Notes under the pieces: model-generated
What the model saw: only the letters and a program-made list of their open reading frames with translations
What the model was told of the DNA's origin: nothing
Database searches by the model: none
Program-made: the position numbers and the translations under genes
Assembly (NCBI GenBank): GCA_048267965.1
Contig: JBLWWK010000004.1
Span: 124,001-188,000, forward strand
DNA: 64,000 bases
Direction: 5' to 3'
Origin: GCA-2705995 sp048267965
GTDB lineage: Bacteria > Bacteroidota > Bacteroidia > Flavobacteriales_G > Salibacteraceae
In this document: piece by piece, positions 44,868-51,797 of the stretch
Layout: the number at the start of each line of letters is the position of its first letter
Numbering within the stretch: the first letter of the stretch is position 1

Positions 44868-46613
44868 TTATCGAAGCATCAATTTTTCGAAGTAAGTATT
44901 GCCTTTTGTATCTTCTAAAATCAGCAGGTAAATTCCGTTCGAATAACTTTCTAGCCCTACCGTATTTACTGCAGTTAACTCTATTTTGAATACTTCGAGT
45001 AGTTGTCCAGATGCGTCTATTAGCTTACCGCTCACTAAATGAGCATTTTCTGTACGAATATTCACAGCTGTGTTTGCAGGATTAGGATACACAGTAAATT
45101 GCGATTTTTCTACTGCTGATATTCCGGTTGAAACGCATGCTACTTCTACAATTTGCTCTTGCAGAGTACTGTTGCCATTTGCATCGGCATACTCCCATTC
45201 TAGGGTATAGGTTCCTGCAACAGCATACGATAACATACTGCCAGTTTGCCCAACAACTGCACCTGAGCAGTTATCGTTAGCCGTTGGTCTAAAAGTAATT
45301 TCTGTGTTACACTCTACGGTTAAAGTGTCAAGTTTTTCAACGGTAGGAACCGGGCCTAACGTATCGTTTATAATCACCGTTTGATTTTGAGTTACTGTGA
45401 CCGTTCCGTTGTTGTATACCCAAGTTACTGTAAACTGACCTTGAGTTGAATAACTCATAGAATCAGCAGTGGTGGCCGTTAAAGTACCACCGTCTGCTGT
45501 AGGCGGGGTGAGCTGAACCGAACAAGCAGCTTCAATTACAGGTAAATTGGCCACATCAGGAACAGGAGGCATTACAGGTTTGTAAGTTTTCAATTTACAG
45601 TTGTTGGGTATGGCGCATCCGGCAATAGAACCTGCTTCAATTACCGTAAAAGCATCACCGTCTACTACTTCGTAATGGCCTGGTGCCGAAAAATAATTGG
45701 CAGAACAAATTACAAAATCTCCACTTGCGGTATCTATATCGAAAGATCTACCGTACCCAAAGGCAAAGCTTGCACCGGGCAAAGTGCTGGTATAAGTAGC
45801 CGCCAATGGTAATGCACTCGGATTTACAATGTTATAGATGTACATCTTCTTATTGGTAGACCAGAAATACAGTTGTTGTTGGTGCATTCTCAACAACCTC
45901 GTAGATGAAACTCCAGTACTGATAATAGCTCCTAGCAAATCGTTGTTGAGTATATCGATCGATTGAAACATTCCGCTGCCATTCATCACCCAAAGTTTAT
46001 TGTCTACCGTGTTTAACACCAACCCTTTAAGATTTCCAATCGAAGGATTTATGGTTCCTACAACCGCTTGTGTGGCAGTATCAATTTTCACAACTTTTGC
46101 GCCCAAAACGGCATACACTAATCCGTTGGCATATAGCAAATGATCAGAATGAGAAGTTATTGCGTTGGTAGGATCACTCACAGAAGTAAGGGTATTATTC
46201 GCCAAATCGATGCACTGAATATCGCCCGGATTTCCCATGCTCACATACGCCTTGGTTGAGCTAGCAAATACCAGAGTTTGCGGAGCATTGGTGGTTGAAA
46301 AAGTGTGTATTTCGTTTAACGAAGGGTATTCTGCAATTACAATTCTGCCGGCACCTGCGGGTTTCTCGGCAATTAGGGCTTTGTTGTTTAAAACTACAAA
46401 GTCTTGTAACACATCAAAGCCCGTGGTAGCGTTGGTAGTTTGGTACAGACCTGCAGAAGTGGTGGCGGGTGTTGTGGTAGTGTTTCTTCTGAAAACATCT
46501 CCATTAGGAGATCCGAAATTACCTTCGGCTACTACATCTAGCGTAAAGGTGGTTTGTGCGTAAGACGAAAACGTTACGGCCAATGCGAATAAAACGGCAA
46601 AGAACTTTTTCAT
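44868..46613 (-). CDS. T9SS type A secreted beta-propeller, probable cobalamin-binding BtuG-like protein
   Basis: A 581-residue exported protein with a signal peptide ending SSYAQ. Residues ~25-340 are a YncE/DUF5074-like propeller (VAEGNFGSPNGDVF, VFASSTKAYVSMGNPG, VKIDTATQAVVGTI, DNKLWVMNGSG). Two Ig-like domains with IINDTLGPVP and ANDNCSG follow, then a type A sorting domain (FTVYPNPANTAVNI, SNGIYLLILED). A cobalamin riboswitch lies upstream on the same strand. In Bacteroides, propellers of this type (BtuG) are surface lipoproteins that capture B12 for BtuB; here a T9SS domain replaces the lipid anchor. No btuB or other B12 gene is adjacent. The exact 12-mer motif lies at 45341-45352. Confidence 0.82.
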   Translation of the reverse strand: MKKFFAVLFALAVTFSSYAQTTFTLDVVAEGNFGSPNGDVFRRNTTTTPATTSAGLYQTTNATTGFDVLQDFVVLNNKALIAEKPAGAGRIVIAEYPSLNEIHTFSTTNAPQTLVFASSTKAYVSMGNPGDIQCIDLANNTLTSVSDPTNAITSHSDHLLYANGLVYAVLGAKVVKIDTATQAVVGTINPSIGNLKGLVLNTVDNKLWVMNGSGMFQSIDILNNDLLGAIISTGVSSTRLLRMHQQQLYFWSTNKKMYIYNIVNPSALPLAATYTSTLPGASFAFGYGRSFDIDTASGDFVICSANYFSAPGHYEVVDGDAFTVIEAGSIAGCAIPNNCKLKTYKPVMPPVPDVANLPVIEAACSVQLTPPTADGGTLTATTADSMSYSTQGQFTVTWVYNNGTVTVTQNQTVIINDTLGPVPTVEKLDTLTVECNTEITFRPTANDNCSGAVVGQTGSMLSYAVAGTYTLEWEYADANGNSTLQEQIVEVACVSTGISAVEKSQFTVYPNPANTAVNIRTENAHLVSGKLIDASGQLLEVFKIELTAVNTVGLESYSNGIYLLILEDTKGNTYFEKLMLR

Positions 46614-46749
46614 TTTATTAAAACAGTTAAATAAAATGGAAAATAAGGGAAGAGCTAAGCCATAGGAAACAGGCTTTTCTCATTCAACTTTTTCTCCGAA
46701 AGTGAATAAATAGATACCAGAATTTTTCTCTTTTTTATCTGATATACAT

Positions 46750-46885
46750 TTTGGCAGGTCTCCTGACTTTGTCCATTAATTAACCTTCCCATTGCCTTGA
46801 GCAACAGTGGCATACACTAATTAAATACAGACATTACAGTTGCGGGAACAGTTCTTGATTCTCACAAGATTCCCTATTAATTCAT
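46750..46885 (-). promoter_or_regulatory. Cobalamin riboswitch
   Basis: On the reverse strand the conserved parts appear in order: AATAGGGAATCTTGTGAGAA, GTTCCCGCAACTGT, GCCACTG, AATGGGAAGG and the B12 box GTCAGGAGACCTGCC (near 46754-46768). The aptamer ends about 137 bp before the propeller ATG. A hairpin with AAGCC/GGCTT arms in the leader may be part of the expression platform. Binding of B12 derivatives is expected to repress the gene. Confidence 0.93.
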
Positions 46886-46993
46886 TAGATGAAACCGAAA
46901 TGCGCTGCAAGAGTACATTTTCTTTTGATGAATAAAAACTGAGCGTTTAAAAAGAAGCTACTACAGACCAGTGATTTTCTGTTATGCTGTAGA

Positions 46994-47004
46994 GGTAGGA
47001 ACCG
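46994..47004 (+). repeat. Interspersed motif GGTAGGAACCG, intergenic copy
   Basis: Exact 10-base core followed by G and preceded by A, about 110 bp upstream of the riboswitch aptamer's 5' end. Confidence 0.82.
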
Positions 47005-47219
47005 TTTTATTGCGGAACGGGCTGTTTACGAATATCTACATTTTATGGCTGATGGGTAAACTCATCGCTCAAGAGAAGCAAAGCTTAAGACGATACCGAA
47101 GAGACCACACATTACCGGGTGCAGTGAACTGTTGCCTTTCTGTGAGTTTGATCGAGAACGAATTGAACAAGTAATGAGTTGTCTCTCGTTTTAAAACAAG
47201 CTTTTTGAAAAGATAAATA

Positions 47220-47231
47220 CGGTTCCTACCG
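47220..47231 (-). repeat. Interspersed motif CGGTAGGAACCG, intergenic copy (reverse orientation)
   Basis: Exact 12-mer, 14 bp upstream of the -7 element TATCTTTG. Together with its flanks it shares the 19-base stretch TTTCGGTAGGAACCGTATT with the copy inside the FAD oxidoreductase gene at 35720. Confidence 0.85.
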
Positions 47232-47244
47232 AAATTAGGTTGAG

Positions 47245-47252
47245 TATCTTTG
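47245..47252 (+). promoter_or_regulatory. Putative -7 element of the FAH-family gene
   Basis: TATCTTTG matches TAnnTTTG, 73 bp before the ATG at 47326. The position of a -33 element is occupied by the motif copy at 47220-47231. Confidence 0.5.
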
Positions 47253-47325
47253 GCGCAATACTTACCTAAACACTCTACTTTTTCTACAGTTTTTGTGCAA
47301 AAAGAGGGTAAAAAATGCAATTTGA

Positions 47326-48315
47326 ATGAAATTAGCTTCTATTGATAATGGAACTCGAGATGGAGCTTTAGTTGTGGTTAGCAAAGACCTTTCTAAAGCG
47401 GTAAAAGTACCAGAAATTGCGGCTACCCTGCAAGCAGCTATGGATAATTGGGCCAATTGCGAAAGCCAGCTAAACACTGTTTATCTTCAGTTAAATGCTG
47501 GTGAAATCGAAGAGGCTTTTGATTTTGCAACATCGAATAAAATGGCTCCTCTTCCGCGTGCTTACCATTGGGCAGATGGCAGCGCTTATGTTACCCATGT
47601 AGAGTTGGTGAGAAAAGCGAGAAATGCAGAATTGCCCGCTTCTTTTTGGACCGACCCACTTATGTATATGGGCGCTTCTGATGCGTTTATTGGCGCTGAA
47701 GACGATATTGAGGTAGAAAGCGAAGAATGGGGAATTGATTTTGAATCTGAAGTGGCTGTGTTTACAGACGATGTTCCAGCTGGTGTAAATGCTCAAGATG
47801 CGCTGAACCACATTAAATTAATTACCATTATTAACGATGTTTCGTTGCGTAATTTAATTCCGAGTGAGCTTTCTAAGCAGTTTGGTTTTTACCAATCGAA
47901 ACCCTGGACCACCTTTGCTCCGGTGGCTGTTACTCCAGATGAGTTGGCAGAAGAATGGAAAGAAGGCAAACTACATTTGCCCTTACTTTCTACATTAAAT
48001 GGCCAATTAATTGGATCTCCGAATGCAGGTGTAGATATGACCTTTCACTTTGGTGAGTTGGTGGCGCATGCAGCAAAAACTCGCTCTTTAATGGCTGGAA
48101 CCGTAATTGGTTCTGGAACCGTAGCCAACCAAGGAAGCCCCAACGGCTCTAGTTGTTTGGCGGAAGTTCGCTGTTTAGAAATTATTAAAGACGGAAAACC
48201 TTCTACACCGTTTATGCAGTTTGGTGATCGAATTGAAGTGGAAATGAAAAACCAAAAAGGTGAATCGATTTTTGGAAAAATTAATCAAGTGGTGAAACAA
48301 TACCACCCTCAATAG
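47326..48315 (+). CDS. Fumarylacetoacetate hydrolase family protein
   Basis: A 329-residue protein with the FAH fold. The metal and substrate region is visible in DAFIGAEDDIEVESEEWGIDFESEVAVF, and FGFYQSKPWTTFAPVAV, NDVSLRNLIP and TVIGSGTVANQGSPNGSSCLAE follow. The closest role is cleavage of fumarylacetoacetate in tyrosine degradation, but related enzymes hydrolyse other beta-diketo acids. No other tyrosine-degradation genes are adjacent. It is monocistronic with its own promoter and terminator. Confidence 0.88.
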   Translation: MKLASIDNGTRDGALVVVSKDLSKAVKVPEIAATLQAAMDNWANCESQLNTVYLQLNAGEIEEAFDFATSNKMAPLPRAYHWADGSAYVTHVELVRKARNAELPASFWTDPLMYMGASDAFIGAEDDIEVESEEWGIDFESEVAVFTDDVPAGVNAQDALNHIKLITIINDVSLRNLIPSELSKQFGFYQSKPWTTFAPVAVTPDELAEEWKEGKLHLPLLSTLNGQLIGSPNAGVDMTFHFGELVAHAAKTRSLMAGTVIGSGTVANQGSPNGSSCLAEVRCLEIIKDGKPSTPFMQFGDRIEVEMKNQKGESIFGKINQVVKQYHPQ

Positions 48316-48341
48316 ATTGCTTTTTGTAATGTAATCGTTAG

Positions 48342-48371
48342 CTCGCGCGCTTTCAGCACGTGAGTTTTTTT
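48342..48371 (+). terminator. Intrinsic terminator of the FAH-family gene
   Basis: Arms CTCGCGCGC and GCACGTGAG (one mismatch, one wobble pair) around TTTCA, followed by seven T. Confidence 0.7.
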
Positions 48372-48382
48372 ATGCCTTTTTT

Positions 48383-49012
48383 TTAGCCAAAAAACTCTGG
48401 AAATAGCGTTTTAAAATCAGATTTGCCGGTTTTGGTTAAATACGGATACAGCATGGATACAAGCGCTGCTGCTTGCTTATGAATAAACGCAGCTGTCAGT
48501 TTCTCGTTTTTTACGCTTGAGTTATACAACCAAGTATTGCTGTGGTTAATCATTCTTTCTATCAATAAGTTTTGCTCTTCGGCAAATTCAAATGCATTCA
48601 TCACTTCCTGTTTTTGAAGCTGTTGAAAGAAGTACGCGGTTCCTACTTGGCGCTGTTGATAAGCTTTAGTAAAGTGCTTTTCAAGGGCGCTATTGAGCCG
48701 AAGTAAATTGTAGATATCGGTCCAAAAAAAACGGTACTCAACCATTCTTTCTAGGCTCTTGCATACATCGGTATACATTCGATTCAGCGATAAATCGGTT
48801 TTTTCAAGGGTGTTTACCCTTTCGTCAAAAACGGCCACCATTTCAAAATACAACGCTTCAAGAATATCTTCTCTTTTCTGAAAATGATACGTTAAGTTAC
48901 CCGAACTCATGGCTAATTCTTGGGCAATCATCCGAACGGTAACGGCCGAATAACCTTGATTATTAAACAATTCTCTCGCAGTTTTTAGAATTTTAAATCG
49001 GGTCGCACTCAT
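48383..49012 (-). CDS. TetR/AcrR family transcriptional regulator
   Basis: A 209-residue repressor. The N-terminal helix-turn-helix is AARELFNNQGYSAVTVRMIAQELAMSSGNLTYHFQKREDIL-like (about 10-52). The C-terminal ligand domain is helical and not assignable. It is divergent from an alpha/beta hydrolase gene; two 17-bp direct repeats fill the 49-bp gap. It is therefore very likely autoregulated and controls the hydrolase. Confidence 0.9.
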   Translation of the reverse strand: MSATRFKILKTARELFNNQGYSAVTVRMIAQELAMSSGNLTYHFQKREDILEALYFEMVAVFDERVNTLEKTDLSLNRMYTDVCKSLERMVEYRFFWTDIYNLLRLNSALEKHFTKAYQQRQVGTAYFFQQLQKQEVMNAFEFAEEQNLLIERMINHSNTWLYNSSVKNEKLTAAFIHKQAAALVSMLYPYLTKTGKSDFKTLFPEFFG

Positions 49013-49058
49013 TAGTCAACTTGTCCTAATTTGATTTTTTGTAGTAAACTTGTCCTAA
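49013..49058. promoter_or_regulatory. Direct-repeat operators for the TetR regulator
   Basis: Two copies of TAGTMAACTTGTCCTAA (M = C or A) at 49013-49029 and 49042-49058, starts 29 bp apart. The first abuts the regulator's ATG; the second ends 3 bp before the hydrolase ATG. One variable base in 17 argues for a selected operator. Confidence 0.78.
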
Positions 49059-49061
49059 ATT

Positions 49062-49994
49062 ATGCAAACTCTAAAAATCATTGTCTTAATAGATCAACTA
49101 TTTTGCTTTTCCGGATCCTTCTACGCTCAAAAACCTGAAACTATGAAACTGTTTAAATCAGAAAAAGGCAGAAACACTATTCTAGCGCTTTATCAGCAGA
49201 AACTCGAAAGTTTACCCATTTCTTATTCTAGCAAAACGGTAGGAACCACTTTCGGCAAAACCCATGTTATTAGAAGTGGTGATTCTCTAAAACCACCAAT
49301 AATTGTAGTACACGGTTCTAACGGATGCGCCCCTGTAGCTCTAGAAACGTACTCGTTGCTGCATCAAAAGTACTGTGTGTATGCGGTTGATGTGTTGGCA
49401 CAACCCAATAAAAGCGCAGAAAACCGACTGAGTATGAAAGACGAATCGTACGGCAAATGGATGAATGAAGTCATTTCTGCTCTACATCTAGATTCGGTAA
49501 CAATGGCCGGGTTTTCTTTCGGAGGTTTGGTCATCTTAAAAACGCTCGAACACGATGAAAGTAAAGTAAAAGAAGTGTTTTTAACGGCTCCGGCTTACAT
49601 TGTAAACGGCAACCCCATTAAAGCGCTGTTTAACGTTTTTATACCGATGAAACGTTACATCAAAACAAAAAACAAAGAGTATGTAGAGCAGTTTTTAAGT
49701 TCACTTTTCACTGAGCACGACTCTTTTGCTTATGCGTTTTTATCTGAAGTTTTTCTAGAATTTTCGATGGATTTTTCTCCTGTTCCGGTGATAAAATCAC
49801 GAAAAGCGCGAAAAATACAAACGCCCATTACGCTTTTCGCTGCCGATCAAGATTTGATTTTCCCAGGGAAGAAAATGATGAAACGGGCTTCTAAATTGTT
49901 TCCGAGTTTAGTGCATGCTGAGCTTATTCGTAATTCTAAACACGTTCAGAGTCAAGCACAAAACGAAGCCATTCAGCAATTCATTTTGAACTAA
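49062..49994 (+). CDS. Alpha/beta hydrolase
   Basis: A 310-residue hydrolase with the oxyanion strand IIVVHGSNG, nucleophile elbow MAGFSFGGLV, acid in FAADQDLIFPG and His in RNSKHVQSQ. The N-terminus (LIDQLFCFSGSFYAQ) resembles a short signal peptide, so it may be exported; the Met at 49143 would give a cytoplasmic form. The substrate is unknown. It is divergent from, and probably controlled by, the TetR regulator. An exact GGTAGGAACC lies at 49238-49247 (V-G-T). Confidence 0.85.
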   Translation: MQTLKIIVLIDQLFCFSGSFYAQKPETMKLFKSEKGRNTILALYQQKLESLPISYSSKTVGTTFGKTHVIRSGDSLKPPIIVVHGSNGCAPVALETYSLLHQKYCVYAVDVLAQPNKSAENRLSMKDESYGKWMNEVISALHLDSVTMAGFSFGGLVILKTLEHDESKVKEVFLTAPAYIVNGNPIKALFNVFIPMKRYIKTKNKEYVEQFLSSLFTEHDSFAYAFLSEVFLEFSMDFSPVPVIKSRKARKIQTPITLFAADQDLIFPGKKMMKRASKLFPSLVHAELIRNSKHVQSQAQNEAIQQFILN

Positions 49995-50006
49995 AAAAGT
50001 ACTTCA

Positions 50007-50043
50007 TAAAAAAAGCTCCCAGAAATATCTGGGAGCTTTTTTT
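50007..50043. terminator. Bidirectional intrinsic terminator
   Basis: Arms AAAAAAAGCTCCCAGA and TCTGGGAGCTTTTTTT around AATA, between the convergent hydrolase and nitroreductase genes. Confidence 0.9.
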
Positions 50044-50070
50044 GAATTATAAATAATAGCTGTGTGGGAA

Positions 50071-50706
50071 TTACTTTACATCGATTACAAACTCGTCTCG
50101 AGGAATTCTCACTTTTTTCATGGTACCTAGCCAGTCTTTCTCTTGGTCTGCATAACCAACGTATAAAAGAGAAACACTTTTAAGTCCGTGCTTTTCTAAC
50201 TCTAAAACTTCGTCTACCACTTGGTTGTTAAAACCTTCTGCTGGGCAAGTATCTACGCGCAATTCTGCCGCTTGAGCCATTGCTAAGCCTAAACCTATGT
50301 AGCTCTGGCGTGCGGTGTGCGCAAAATTCTCTTCTGCAGATTGCTTTAAGTAAACATCTTTAAGCATATCTGTATAGCTGCTAAACCTACCTTGAGGTAA
50401 ACCGCGCTCTTCGGTGGTGTAATCAAATACTTTATCGATTCTTTCGGCTGTATATCGATCCCAAGCTGCAAAAACAAGCACATGTGAACAGTCTCTCATG
50501 CTATCGGGATTTAAAGAGCCTTTTACCAACTTTTCTTTTATTTCTGGATTAGAAACGGCCACAATTCTAAACTGTTGCAAGCCTGAAGAAGTTGGAGCCA
50601 AACGCGCAGCTTCAATAATTTTCTCAACCGCATCTTCACTTACTTTTTTACTAGAATCGAACGCCTTTACTGCATGTCTCCAGTTTAAATCTTCTATCAA
50701 TGCCAT
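50071..50706 (-). CDS. Nitroreductase family NAD(P)H oxidoreductase
   Basis: A 211-residue FMN-dependent nitroreductase/dihydropteridine-reductase-like protein. Typical segments are RHAVKAFDSSKKVSEDAVEKIIEAARLAPTSSGLQQF, HTARQSYIGLGLAMAQAAELRVDTCPAEGF and KSVSLLYVGYADQEKDW. The length fits the NfsB/DrgA group. It follows ohr by 3 bp, so it is part of the OhrR operon and may be induced by organic hydroperoxides. Confidence 0.9.
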   Translation of the reverse strand: MALIEDLNWRHAVKAFDSSKKVSEDAVEKIIEAARLAPTSSGLQQFRIVAVSNPEIKEKLVKGSLNPDSMRDCSHVLVFAAWDRYTAERIDKVFDYTTEERGLPQGRFSSYTDMLKDVYLKQSAEENFAHTARQSYIGLGLAMAQAAELRVDTCPAEGFNNQVVDEVLELEKHGLKSVSLLYVGYADQEKDWLGTMKKVRIPRDEFVIDVK

Positions 50707-50709
50707 GGC

Positions 50710-51138
50710 TTACTCTGCGTTATTGGTTACGTTTAACGTTACTTCAATGTTTCCTCTGGTTGCGTTAGAATAAGGACAAACTTGGTGGGCTTGTTCGGCC
50801 AAATTATTGGCTTCTTCAATCGATACATTCGGTATGTTAATCGTTAATTCTGCTGCTAAGCCAAAACCGCCATTTTCGATTTGGCCAATACTCACTTTTG
50901 CCGAAGTGGTAGTGGTTCCTGCCGTTACTTTCGATTTCTGAATTACCAAGTTCAACGCACTATCGAAGCAAGCCGAATAGCCTGCTGCAAATAGCATTTC
51001 AGGGTTAGGATAATCATCATTAGCACCGCCTAAAGCTTTCGGATGTCTTACTTCTAAATCTACAATTCCGTTTTCGCTTTTCACATGACCATTTCTACCT
51101 CCAGTAGCTGTGGCGCTGATGTTATAAAGGGTTTTCAT
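50710..51138 (-). CDS. ohr: Organic hydroperoxide resistance protein (Ohr/OsmC)
   Basis: A 142-residue thiol peroxidase that reduces organic hydroperoxides. The two catalytic cysteines are in AAGYSACFDSALN and QVCPYSNATRGN. The N-terminal TATGGRNGHVKS and the NPEMLFAAG motif are typical of the Ohr rather than the OsmC branch. Its start overlaps the ohrR stop by 4 bases. Confidence 0.95.
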   Translation of the reverse strand: MKTLYNISATATGGRNGHVKSENGIVDLEVRHPKALGGANDDYPNPEMLFAAGYSACFDSALNLVIQKSKVTAGTTTTSAKVSIGQIENGGFGLAAELTINIPNVSIEEANNLAEQAHQVCPYSNATRGNIEVTLNVTNNAE

Positions 51139-51569
51139 TTCTTTGGTTTTATTTGATTTAATATGATTTCGATTGATTCTTTAAGTGCTACTAATTGAGA
51201 AACTGAAACATTTAGTTTTTCTGTAATCTCGGTAGGAACGCGACTTGCATTTTCTTTAATGCTTTTTCCGTTGGACGATAAACTAATCGTGACTACGCGC
51301 TCATCTTTCTCACTTCTTTTTCTTTCGATGAGTTCTTTTTGTTCTAATCGCTTTAAAAGTGGAGTGAGTGTGCCACTGTCTAAATGCAGCTGCTTTCCTA
51401 TTTCACTTACGTTTTGATGATCGTTTTCCCACAAAACCAGCATTACCAAGTACTGCGGATAGGTTAAATCTAACTGCTCTAAAATAGGTCGGTATAAACC
51501 GATTACCTCTTTGGCCAACGTGTAAATGGGGAAACAAACTTGATTCGATAATTTTAATTGTTCAGCCAT
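51135..51569 (-). CDS. ohrR: MarR-family organic hydroperoxide sensor OhrR
   Basis: A 144-residue winged-helix repressor. The single reactive Cys is in LSNQVCFPIYTLAKEV near residue 13, and the DNA-binding region (EIGKQLHLDSGTLTPLLKRLEQKELIERKRSEKDERVV) is intact. Oxidation of that Cys releases the operator. It is first gene of ohrR-ohr-nitroreductase and sits 20 bp after an operator-promoter with two palindromes. A near-match to the interspersed motif lies at 51231. Confidence 0.93.
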   Translation of the reverse strand: MAEQLKLSNQVCFPIYTLAKEVIGLYRPILEQLDLTYPQYLVMLVLWENDHQNVSEIGKQLHLDSGTLTPLLKRLEQKELIERKRSEKDERVVTISLSSNGKSIKENASRVPTEITEKLNVSVSQLVALKESIEIILNQIKPKK

Positions 51570-51588
51570 GCTGTTTCATTTTCTGGCA

Positions 51589-51620
51589 CAAATGTATTGC
51601 GCAATTTTATTGTGCACAAT
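51589..51620 (-). promoter_or_regulatory. OhrR operator overlapping the ohrR promoter
   Basis: Two perfect palindromes: ATTGTGCACAAT (51609-51620) and ATTGCGCAAT (51596-51605). On the reverse strand TACATTTG (51596-51589) is the -7 element. A TTG in the first palindrome lies 20 bp upstream as the -33, so a bound repressor would block both. Confidence 0.8.
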
Positions 51621-51723
51621 CTTTTTAAGTAAATAAACACTAAAGAATTGTTAAACAGCTTATAAAGCTCTCAATTTCACCAACTAACCAACGGATTCTA
51701 GTTCTATAAGTTAACTCAAAATC

Positions 51724-51763
51724 AAAAAAAAAATCATATTGGTTGCTGCGACCAAGATGATTT
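51724..51763 (-). terminator. Intrinsic terminator of the TlpA-like lipoprotein gene
   Basis: Arms AAATCATATTGGT and ACCAAGATGATTT (one mismatch) around a 7-base loop, followed on the reverse strand by a long T run. Confidence 0.82.
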
Positions 51764-51797
51764 ATCTAATTCTTCTATTACGAATGTAAAGCCAAAA

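Larger units (their letters stand above)
46886..47325. other. 440-bp divergent region with two motif copies
   Basis: It holds the promoter side of the riboswitch gene, motif copies at 46994 and 47220, and the -7 element of the next gene. A plus-strand frame ending ELLPFCEFDRERIEQVMSCL (stop near 47192) looks protein-like but is interrupted upstream by a stop after MADG. It may be a gene remnant. Confidence 0.4.

Noticed and set aside
46971..47174. A 67-codon plus-strand frame upstream of the FAH gene
   Set aside because: It has no recognisable protein character, overlaps the motif copy and promoter region, and another frame on the same strand looks equally protein-like.
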